Of a stretch of DNA of 64,000 bases, positions 12,960-22,735 are shown piece after piece (the first letter of the stretch is position 1; each line of letters starts with the position of its first letter). The position numbers and the translations under genes are program-made. This DNA is from Ehretia macrophylla (taxonomy: Eukaryota > Streptophyta > Magnoliopsida > Boraginales > Ehretiaceae). Below the pieces are notes generated by a model. The model worked only from the letters and a program-made list of their open reading frames with translations, was not told the origin of the DNA and did not search any database. Location of the stretch: assembly GCA_037974665.1 (NCBI GenBank), contig CM075778.1, positions 14,931,001 to 14,995,000 on the forward strand, read 5' to 3'.

Positions 12960-15806
12960 TGTGAGACCCCGAATTTGACCTTATGTGCGATTATGTGTCT
13001 ACTTGCCTTTATGTGCAAATAATGTGTCTATTTGACCTTTATATACAAAAATTATGTGGTTATTGAATTTAATACGTAATATGTTCAATTATATGATTTA
13101 TATATGTTTACTAATTCAAATGTCGAACTAAATTAAATAAATTTTACTCGGAAGTCATGAGTCAATTTTGGATCAACTTTAGAATTAAACTGGCACCAAT
13201 TGGGAGAGAGTTAGTTGTGAATTATATATGGTTGGAAAGCTCTACAAGTCTAGTTTCTATAGGTTCAAACCGTTCGTGAATTGGAGTTTTTTAGAAAAAG
13301 TTATGGCTGTTTTCGTAAGGTGGCGCAGAGCTGATTTTTCTACGCGAGAGTTGACCGAAGCTTTGACCTTTGACTTTCCACTTAAATACTAAATCAGCCA
13401 AATAAAACACAAAAAACGCAGCTCTTCCTTTTCTTCTGCCCGTGAACACCAAACCAAGAGGAATAGTAAACCCTTGCACTATTTTGCTCATATTTGGAGT
13501 TAGGAGCGAAACCAAGGCGCGAAATCAACGTTTTTGACCTCGTAGCGACCTCTAGCATCTTTCTACCGATCGTTTTGCCTTATTTTTCAGAAAAAAAAGG
13601 TGAGGGATTTTCTGAAATTTATTTTTAAATTCCATATAAATGTGTATTTGTGTATTATATTGTTATTATTGTTGTTAATTCTTGCTAATTAGACTATAGA
13701 GAACAATTAACATGCTTTTTAACTAATTTAATTTATAGTTTTTATATAGCTGAATTTTATATTTTATTTACTGATTTTAATTGTTAAAAAAATGTTATGG
13801 ATTAGTGTTATTAGCAATTATTTATAGCCTACTTACATTTATAAATTATTATAGTATGCTAATTAGCTTAGAATTGCATTTTGGTGCAAGATTGGTTGAG
13901 TTTTGAAAAAAAAATGTTTTATTGCTGGAAAATTTTAATTAAAAAAAACGTGAATAGTGTTTTCTTGTGTTTTTAATGCTCAAATTGCTCTCGAAATGTT
14001 TGTATATGTATATATAAATGTTTATAACTTAATTGCATAGCTTGGGAGCACAAATTGTGGAGTTTTGGTGCATTTTGAAGAGTTTTCTGAATTTTCCAGC
14101 CATGTTGCAAATGAGTTATTTTGCTTGTTGGGCATCCATTCTACATGTTTCTAGCATCAAACAACATCAAAGGTGAGAGAAAAATTCTAGATCTCAAAAG
14201 TCATTTTTTATGTTTTTTGCATATAATCGATTATTGAACCGTTAGAATATTAATTTGAAGTTATATTATTGCTCAGTGCATGCTAGGGATCGTTTATGTG
14301 TATTACTATGAGATTTGAACCATTGTAGCGAAATTATTTATTTTCGGGTATTTAAAGTTGATAGAATGGCTATTTGAGGATTATCTTGAGTTGTTGAGGT
14401 TGGAATCGATTGCCGTCGATTTCTAAAAGTTTGTTAATTACGTAGTAACGCCGTTATAATGCCGAATTTTCGATTGCGATGTTTGGGTGAAAATCCGGAA
14501 ATTTCAGCCTAGGTGCCTTGAGGTTTTAGGGTTGTTGGGCTTGATTTTGAGGTGTCTTGGTTGGTTTCCGGGAGGGCTAATGTAGATGATTGAATGGGTG
14601 AGTGATAGAAACTGATTTGGAGTTGTTTGGATTAGTAGAATGTAAGATATGATTATTTGAAGTTTAGGTTGTCTTTCTTTAAATTATTGAATTGAGCCTT
14701 AGTTGATTTGAGTGTGGGTTGAGTGATTGAATTGTGAGTTGTTGATGGGTAAATTAGGGTTTAATTGTGTATATAATGCATGTCCGGTTAGATGGCCTAC
14801 TTTGTCATCTAACTAAGTTATTGTTGTTTAAATGATAATTGATGCTATCAATGATGATTGAATGATGATTGATTGATGATTGATTGATGATTGATGATGA
14901 TTATGGAGTCTTGGTATGTGTGTGCCACCTCTCGGGCAGCGTTGGGCTGTCGGGTTGATAACGGCATGACTGCCAGAGGCTACCCCCAGCTCACATGACG
15001 GAGGTGTCATGGAGGGAGGGGCTAGTGAGGTACCTCGGGTGCGTGAGTAATGGGGAGTTATAAGAAGAATGGTTGAGATCGTGATGGCGTTTGGAGCTAC
15101 ACCAACTAGAGAGAGTATCCTTTATTGAATGGTCATATAGTTATGTGATGATAGTATTATTGATGTTATTGTGTGTTTACTGACTCAAAGGATTATTCCA
15201 AGGAGTTTAGTAGACCTTGCTCGAGATCTATCGGATCCTCACTGGGCTTATTTTCTATAAGCTCACTCTCTATTATTGCATGCATGCAGGTGTTACTAAT
15301 TTTGACTACGGGTACATGCCTCCTGATGAGGAGAATGTGGAAAACGTGCCTTACATGGATGAGTCCTATGTTCCAGAGTCTTATCCGTGATGTCGTACAT
15401 GTTTTATTATCTTGTAAATTAACTTAGTAGACTTTTATCTGCTTTGTAGTTTATAATGTATAAGATGTTGATAAGTTAATGAATTAGTTGATACTGTCTT
15501 AGTAGCCTTTCTTTTGTTTATGTTTAGGTTGCTAGGTTGGTATCAACATATTTTGAAATGTATATTAAGGTTTATGCATTATGTTGGAACGGAGGCGTAT
15601 AACGAGGAATGATTATTGTACAATATGGTTATGATGTATGTTGTATTTTATTGAGGAGTTGATTGTTGGGATTGTTTATGGAGTTTGATGTATGATGTTC
15701 TAAAGAGGTAGGTTTAGAGCCTCGGTGTCCTAATTACTGTCGTTATACTGTCGAAATTCCGTTGCGTCCTGACTGATCGTAGGTGGGGTCGAGTTGGGGC
15801 GTGACA
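12960..15806 (+). repeat. Gypsy-type LTR A
   Basis: Starts TGTGAGACCCCGAATTTG and ends GGGGCGTGACA, immediately before a primer-binding site. Internal landmarks: donor-like AAGGTGAGGG at 13597 and a second, AAGGTGAGAG, near 14170; an ATTGATTGATG-rich stretch at 14835-14900; a hairpin at 15244-15264; acceptor-like GCAGG at 15287; and a 34-codon frame at 15289-15390 (see separate entry). Open frames elsewhere in it have no coding support. Confidence 0.85.
15289..15390 (+). CDS. Short acidic reading frame in LTR A (candidate terminal exon)
   Basis: Starting at the G of an acceptor-like GCAG, 34 codons run to TGA. The product starts GVTNFDYGYMP, has an acidic middle (DEEN) and ends ESYP. The corresponding frame in LTR B (29756-29848) ends at the same stop and differs by substitutions plus one indel of exactly 9 bases. 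I found no upstream ATG in frame, so translation would need an upstream exon or a non-ATG start. It may be an untranslated coincidence; frame preservation is the only evidence. Confidence 0.35.
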   Translation, partial: GVTNFDYGYMPPDEENVENVPYMDESYVPESYP

Positions 15807-15812
15807 TTTAAG

Positions 15813-15824
15813 TGGTATCAGAGC
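15813..15824 (+). promoter_or_regulatory. Primer-binding site, initiator tRNA-Met type
   Basis: TGGTATCAGAGC lies six bases after the LTR end. It is complementary to the 3' end of plant initiator tRNA-Met and is the usual minus-strand primer site of Tekay-like gypsy and most copia elements. This confirms 12960-15806 as a 5' LTR. Confidence 0.9.
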
Positions 15825-17842
15825 TTGATTAGCTGTCAGCCGGGGTATCCTCGGAATGTGGTAGTGGTCTAAGCATGCAAGTATGTATTAAGTGAAAGAA
15901 AAGTGAAACATATGTTAATAATATGTTTATGTGATTAATTTACTTATGTGTCTAACTTTCTATGTGACCAGTATGCCTTGTGTGTTAAGTGAACTAATGT
16001 GGTCAATATGTTTTATGTGATAACGTGCTATACGTACTCAATGTGTTGTAATTAATGTGCATTATGTGATTAATGTGTATTATGTGACAATTGTGTTTTA
16101 TGTGATTTTGTGCCTTGTGTGAAGTTAGTTGTTTATGTGGTTTTAATTGTTTATAACTAGCTTATGTGAAACAACGTGCTTTAGGTGCTCAATGTACTTT
16201 AAGTGACCAATGTGAGTTACGTGATCAACTTGTCTTATGTGAAGTTTGTTGCTTATGTGACTTTAATTGTTTATAACTTACTTCCGTAATATAACCTGTT
16301 TAGGTGATATTGGCTTTCTATGTGTTGAATTGTGTGTTATGTGATAATGTTGTAATATATGATAATCATGTAATATGTTGGTACTTGTTTTCATGAGATG
16401 TAATTGTATATATTCTATAACTGTGGGTGATTCTTTTAGGTAAAGTAAGAATGACTGCAAGAGTTTTTGGAAATAGAGGTAGGCCATGATTTTGAATTAT
16501 TATTATTCTAGTAGTTTATCAGTGAGATTTTAATTGCTATATTTATGGATTTTAGTATCAGTTTAATGGATCTGTTCTTGACGTTCCTTTAGCGAGAATG
16601 AAGTTGTTCGAGGAAATAGCAACGTATCTTGATGATTATAATTACTTTTGTTGCCATGTTTAACTTGTTATTACTTGGAGATGGATCATAAGTTGAGGTT
16701 TCCGTGAGGTTGTGATTAGACACTTTTGGAGTCTCAACTCAGACTATACTTCCTTGAGGTTATTTTAGAATGAATTTATTTGAGGAATTAGTGATGTATA
16801 TTTGTGAATGGAATGAAGTGTGGTATAACATGTGAATATTTCTACTATTTGAGATTGCTATATTATTAATGGATATTTTGGAGTTTTGATCTTTAAACCT
16901 TGGAAACAATTGGAGTGATTCCTGACTAAAGTTACTTTATTCGAAGATGTAATTGTTGGGAGATAGAATTATTTGAGGAAATAAGAATGCAATTCGGTGG
17001 CTGAACATTTACTTGCCTACATCAAGCTTTTGAGTTCTAGGTGGTATGCCTTTCTAAATTGTTGATTGAGGATTCACTAGTGTTATAATGGGTTAATATG
17101 AATCTGTATTGTGTTATCAGATTTTGGAGTCTTCATTAGTTAATCTTGTTGGGTAATCGGTGATTTATCTTATTTAGTGATTGGTCTGGTACGGAATGTA
17201 AAATTTTGGAGTGATTTATCTTGTTTGGTGATTGTTATGACTCCTTAAGATTCTCTAGATCTCCTTAGTGTCTTGTTTTGGAGGAAGATAGATTGTAGGA
17301 TTTGACTTGTTGGTGTTTAAATGTGTAGGTGGGACACCCTTCTTGTGCTTCATAATTCTATCAGTCTTATTATTCTCTTTTACTCTATTCTCAGTTATTT
17401 GAGAGAGAGTTATACTTTTCTAGCATATCAATTGTTTCTTGGAAGTTTTGCTTATTGGATTAATGGATCCTATACTTATTTGACATTGTTTCTATTCTTA
17501 ACATTCATATTTGCTTCTTATAACAATGTCGCTTATTGGAGTTAAGGTTTGAGACTTCTATATTTCATTCTACATCTCTAGCCATTGATTTCAATATTTC
17601 ATTTCATCCTATTAATATTCATTTGAAAGTAATTTTTCCTTTGGTATACCATTTTACTTGTTCGAATTTCACTTGCTTGATGTACTCCCTACCTAAGTAC
17701 ATCATTGTTATTCTTGTTGATCCTTGTTAATCCTATTGTTTCATTATTAAATCCTGAGCCATTACTTTGCTTGTAATTGCTCATTTAATATACTCAGCAT
17801 TGTCCTTTCTTATTTATACTTCTTTGGTTATTGCGTACTGAG
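15825..17842 (+). other. Non-coding internal domain of element A, degenerate repeats
   Basis: No gag or pol. 15900-16310 is a run of TTATGTGA-type short repeats with a duplication of roughly 125 bp (compare 16105-16190 with 16231-16310, both with TTTAATTGTTTATAACT). From 16600 a unit with TTTGAGGAA(A/T)TA recurs near 16603, 16770 and 16968. Near 17440-17540 are CTTATTGGA units similar to those in the internal part of the element at 18277. A possible start of gag-like sequence at 16451 (ATG ACT GCA AGA) does not continue. Confidence 0.5.
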
Positions 17843-18200
17843 ATTACTATTCATATGTTACTATTCACGCATTCACTATTCACACATTCTACACACGGTT
17901 TTACTGTTCACGCATTGACCAATGCTATTCCAAGGTTATTCAATGTCCTGAGTCTGTTTCTGCACTCCATTTGGCCAAGTTTATCCTCTACGGGCTTCAA
18001 TTCTTGGTCAACACTTGAGTTTGTCTCTTTTGCATTCTTTTTAACTTGCAATTCAGATCGTTTTGGGTCCGAGTTGGTTCACTTTTCGGGTTCCTCCTGC
18101 ATTGCATCAAAAGTACATTAGTGTTTGCATTTATTCCAATGCTAAGATGCAAATGCAGTGTAAATAAAGTGGTTTGAGTGCGGAAAATACTGTCATATCA
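17843..18200 (-). repeat. Truncated 5' LTR of the Athila/Tat-type element
   Basis: Only the first 360 bp (minus-strand sense) of the LTR remain. They match 5170-5571, minus a block of some 40 bp present near 5250 in the other copy, and end with TATCA at 18200. The remaining 1.2 kb, the primer-binding site and the start of gag have been deleted together with the right half of the element inserted at 12960. Confidence 0.85.
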
Positions 18201-18276
18201 CGGGGTATCGCACAACTAATCAAATCCATACACCCAAACAACCACAGAGCTGTTGACCCATAGCATAAGATCTCAC

Positions 18277-21094
18277 TGTGATAACCCGAATCCGGCATGC
18301 ATTTAATAGCACTTGACTGCATTTGATTAAATGTTTAATTAGTTAAATCAACCAATTTGCACTATTTTAATATTTCTCTGGGAAGCATTTAATAGTTGTG
18401 TATTGAATAATTAACAGATTATTATCTATTTCTAATAATTATAGTAATTGAATTTATACTCTTGTGATTAATTAAGTGTCATCTTAAATGTTAGGGTTTA
18501 ATTGTATTTGACTACGTGTTATATTAACTTTCATTTGTATCTTAATATTGACTTCATAATTCTTTAAAATGTTCTAGAAATGGTTAAATTAATTAATTTA
18601 GATGAATATTGATTACCTTGATTGCTGTGATTATTTTAATAATCGGTTTTGGTTGTCTTGCATTAAAATCACTCGGTTTTCAAATAAAAGATGAAAGTAA
18701 CTCCGAGCCGGAGTAAATTTTAAACTATGATGCTTTCCAAAAATGATATATTTCTTAGATTCTTTGAGATTTAATTGTCACTTCTTTGTTGACGCAAAGT
18801 GCATAGCATATCGAGAGCGATGGTTAGGAAATGATTTCCAGTCCTCAGCAAATAGTGAAAACTAGTATTTAGTGTTTTAATTTTAGTGTTTTAAGTTGTA
18901 TTTAACTGGAATTGGATTTATGTTACTTGTTTTAGCTTTAAAATGCATAAAACAAGCTTATTTGACCAAGTTTAAGTTAGTTGACTAAGCCTTGACCAAG
19001 TTGACCTTGTGTCATCTTTTAAAATAGCTTAAATAGCACAAAACAAAAAAAGAAAGAAAGCTGAAATTAGAGAACAAGCTGGCCGAAAATAGAAGGAAAA
19101 AAAAAAGAAATTTCAACTTCCAAACTTCAATTTCTTCGCGTGAGCTTGCACGGGGTGGTTTCCGAGGCACTCTACAAGGTTTTCCTAGCGTCTAGGAACG
19201 TCTAAGGTGAGGGTTTCATGTTTAATTGTGCATTTGAACGTTTTATGTATTAACTTTAATTTTTGAGTTTTATCCGTAGAATGTTATTTTGATCGTTTTG
19301 AGGCTTAAATAATATTCTCTAGCAATCGTAGAACATGTATTTATAGCTTTTTAACATTTTCTGCGGTTAAATATTGAAATTGAAATATAAAATGTTAGTT
19401 GAATAGTATTTTATGAATAGTAAACCCTTGAAACGATAAAGTTGCGCTGTTATGCTGTCTGTTGATGTAGGAAGATGCAAGATATGCTAGAATGCCTAAA
19501 TGTGTGGTTTAATTGGAATGTGTAATGAAAAAACGGAGAAAAATGACTTAGTGAAAGTTGGGGTCGTTTTGGTCGAGTTTGGTGTTTTCTCGTTTTGCGT
19601 GTTGGCATTGCTTCGGGAGGCCATGGAAGCACTTTTGGTGCGATTATGGCGTTGGTTGGATGTTTGGTTGGTATAGTTGTAGTTCAAACGAGCAAAGGGG
19701 AAAATCGGGGCTTTGCGCGAATTCTAGGGTAAAGTAGGGTTTCGGGGTCCTTGGACGTGCCTTATGGTAACCTAGGAGGATTGGCGAAGTCGGTTTCCAG
19801 AACTCGTGGCTCGTTTGGAAATGGTAGTGTTTTGATAGTTGGGACCGATTTGTGATTTTGCTTGTTATCTTGATATTATGCCTATAGAATGCTTAGGGTT
19901 GCTTGATATACTTGTTTAATTGGTGTTATTGTTGCTTATTATTGCTTGTTAGGCTTGAAAAGTTAGTTGAATGCTAGTATTGATTATGATTGCTTGTTAT
20001 CTCGTTTGTTGTCACTAGTTTGTATTGTTGTGCTATTGCTCGTTTATTGCCTTGTATCGAGTCTTGCATTGCATAGTGTCTCGCGCGTGAGTGATGGGCC
20101 TCTCTGGGTAGCCTCGGGTTGCCAGTGTTGGTTGCTCTAGCTCCGCTGCTATTCCCTTTTCTCGCTTAGGTTGCCTCCCAGGGAGATTTGGGTCGTAGAT
20201 TGATGGATACTTCCGGGGTATTCCAAACTGGTGTTATAAGGTGGTTGCGCGCTTATTGTCATCGTTGTCAACATCAAGCTCGAGATTGATGTATCGCTCG
20301 TGGAATGGTATATTGCTTGTAAGAGTGAACCACAGCCTTGAGAGTGTGGTATAGCTTTGAAGGGCTGTGTTAATGCTTTCTTGATTGTTTATAGTATTGT
20401 CGTTTGTATTGAATATTTTCTTATTGTCTTTATTGCTTAACTGTTTTATTTGCATTGCAAGACTTTCTTTCTCTCCAACTCGATATCTGTCTCGCCCTCA
20501 CTGAGTATACATGTTGTGTATACTCACTCATCACCACCACATTTCAGGAAATGCCATGTTAGCTGGAAAGTTCGTGATTTCGTGAAAGTCCGTGCTTGAA
20601 GAGTTTCTTGCGTGCCTATGTGACTTGAGTTGTCAAAGTTGTAAAGATGTATGCTTTTATGTATATTATGTATTTAATGTCAAAAGGGATGTAATTTAAG
20701 TTCCATTAGATTGTGGAGGTGGTTTGATAAGTTAGATTATGTATTTAGTTAATGTAGCTTAATTTCAATGTATGTATGTAATGTCAAAGGAAAGGAAATA
20801 GAAAGATATGATAGTCTAACTTATGCAATAGGTTGATGTAGTTTAATTGCTAAGCATGTATGTATATATATTTACTTGTGACTTGCTTGTTGCGAACCAA
20901 GGCTCGGATGACCTTGAGGGGATTGAATGGTTGGACATGGTATTGGTCCATTTATATGCTATTACAGGTTTTGCAATTTGCCTAGAAATAGGGGAGACTC
21001 TGTCCGTTTTTCCCTAAAAATTATGCCCGGGTTTGGTTTGGGTTGTGATTAGATCGATTGATAGAACTCCCGGTCTCGAGAGGGATCGGGGTGT
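18277..21094 (+). repeat. 5' LTR of element F
   Basis: Nearly identical to 22736-25553 but lacks the final TACA, so a small deletion has removed the LTR end and probably the primer-binding site. It carries the donor-like AAGGTGAGGG at 19204, a perfect 8-bp hairpin GAGTATAC/GTATACTC at 20503-20525 and the acceptor-like TTTCAGG at 20543. Open frames within it (for example 19450-19687, 20234-20455) occur in both LTRs without coding bias. Confidence 0.9.
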
Positions 21095-22718
21095 AGCTCA
21101 TAAGCCGGGACAGGGTCCTCGGTCTGGTGGGTAGTGACCCTTGAATGTGTGCTTGTTAAGTGTGTCTTGAAAGTGTATGCTTGTATGTGAGATTGTGTGT
21201 CTTGACTTGAAAGTATGCACCTATGTGATATAGTTATGTGTTATGTGTTAAATGTTTCTCAAGTAAAGTGAAGTGTCTAGTTGTGCATTGAATTGACCTA
21301 TCGAATCGACCTCGTGAATTGAATCGACCTCGTGAATTGTTATTTGCTTGAAGTATTGCTTATAATGTGTGTATTGAAATGTCTTGAATTAGCTATGCCG
21401 TGATTTGAATTGATTATGTTGTGCTTGACTTGATTGCCGTGCTTAAGTGACTTTGTTGAATAAATTGTTTCGTAAACTTGCTTGCATAATAGTTTAAGGC
21501 ATGTGTATAACTGTGATATATTGGCATTCATACATGACCTATGGAAATGGTAAGTAAGTCTTCTTCCTCCCCTGAAGAAAGTGGTTCATAGTTGGCCTTT
21601 CAAGGTATATGGATTGGCAGGAAATGAATGGCATTTAACTAGCCTTGATTTGGAAGTTGGTGTTTGCTTTTGGAGCTCGGTTATTGGCGAATCTCTAGGG
21701 TCCTCTTTTGTGCTTAACAGCTGTGAAAGAGTAGTTTTCTTTTAAGGTTCTATTTGGCTGTTCTTTGTAGAGCATTCTTTGGTTTTCTTATTGGGTATTC
21801 TTTGGAATCTTTTGTTGGCACTTCTCGGTGGACTTGGCTATTGGGATCTCAATCGTACTTACTGTACAGTATTATTTATGGTATGTGTGTCTTGGACTTT
21901 ATTGGTGTGCTACTGGCATTCCTGATTGGAAATTCTTCAATGGTATTGTATGGAATTCTTAATGACCAATTATTTAGTATTTACTTATTAAGCAAACTTG
22001 GCTACTTTCTTATTGGAGCATTGTTTCGGATATCTTCTTCAGTGTTCCCCAGTAGGTTTGGTATTTGGAGTTCCTATCAGACCTATTGTATAATACTACT
22101 TATAGTATTCTTTGAAATTCTTATTGGGCGTTCTATTGGTATTTTCCTCATTGGCAAGATTGTATGAAGTTCTCACTTGGCAAACAGTGAAGAGGCCTCA
22201 GAGTTTGGTTTCGGTATATTGTTCACCAGTTCGGTGTTTATCCTTGGAGTTTTCGTCCATCTGGGAAACTATGTTTGTTATTCAACTTGGTTGTCTTATG
22301 GGGCACTTTATATGTTCTCTGCTATTTCCTTTGACATTCCTCTCAGCATTTGATAGCAAAACTCGGAATTTAATTGGTTGTCCCATGGGGTTATTATTTG
22401 GAAGGCTTCTTTGGAACTTTGGAAGTATATTTGATTAGGTTTCTTGGTATTTTCTTCAGCACTCTTAACAGGAAATTTTTCTATGATATTCATGACCAGC
22501 AGAATTCTTATTTGGATTTCAAGATGGTATTTTCAATTAAACCTTTATTTGGTCTTATTGTTTTGGAGTTTTCAGTCAGTACTATTGGGGTTTCTTAGTA
22601 AGATATTCTTCAAGCATTCTTAATCAGTGTCTTGTTCAGCAACCAATGAAGAGTGGTCAGAGTTGGATTTCAGATGATGCAGAGTTCTATTGGAAGAAGA
22701 ATTGCGAGGACGCAATTG
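21095..22718 (+). other. Non-coding internal domain of element F
   Basis: No domain of a retrotransposon protein is readable on either strand. The first third is rich in TTGAATCGACCTCGTGAATTG-like short repeats (21296-21340). 21740-22640 is T-rich with recurring CTTATTGG and ATTCTTTGG units, and a pair of GAAGAG(G/T)...TCAGAGTT boxes near 22185 and 22645 suggests an old tandem repeat of about 460 bp. Long plus-strand open frames at 21754-22438 are hydrophobic because of T-richness and are not considered genes. Confidence 0.6.
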
Positions 22719-22735
22719 TTTTAAGGGGGGAAGGA
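22719..22735 (+). promoter_or_regulatory. Polypurine tract of element F
   Basis: TTTTAAGGGGGGAAGGA directly precedes the 3' LTR start TGTGATAACC. The 15 bases before it (GGACGCAATTG) resemble the corresponding stretch of the chromovirus at 62541-62560 (GGATGCAATTAG), linking element F to the Tekay lineage. Confidence 0.9.

Larger units (their letters stand above)
12960..17842 (+). mobile_element. Truncated non-coding gypsy-type element inserted in Athila gag
   Basis: A 2847-bp LTR (12960-15806), a primer-binding site and about 2 kb of internal sequence without any protein. The 3' part and the second LTR are gone; sequence switches to Athila LTR at about 17843. A candidate left TSD is GACGT (12955-12959), but its partner is deleted. 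The LTR belongs to the same family as the solo LTR at 27650-30242, sharing for example the 'ttgttgggcatccattctac' and GGTGAGAGAAAAATTCTAG blocks. The lack of pol suggests a non-autonomous (LARD-like) element using proteins of a Tekay-type relative; that is inference. Confidence 0.75.
4004..18200 (-). mobile_element. Degenerate Athila/Tat-type Ty3/gypsy element with internal nested insertion
   Basis: Read on the minus strand the order is truncated 5' LTR (17843-18200), gag, CCHC knuckle, protease, RT, RNase H, integrase, a 2-kb non-coding 3' domain, polypurine tract and 3' LTR (4004-5571). LTR ends are TGAT...ATCA. The flanks are TGGGG (3999-4003) and CGGGG (18201-18205), a plausible TSD with one mismatch. 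The gag linker ('YNPGW', 'AKFLKDLC'), RT 'TGWRVCIDYRKLN' and absence of a chromodomain fit the Athila/Tat group. The element is dead: many stops and frameshifts, and gag is cut at 12959 by another element. Lineage placement is inference from these motifs. Confidence 0.85.

Noticed and set aside
21754..22438. Two long overlapping hydrophobic open frames in element F
   Set aside because: Composition follows T-rich degenerate repeats; no conserved domain, and no second coding copy to compare.
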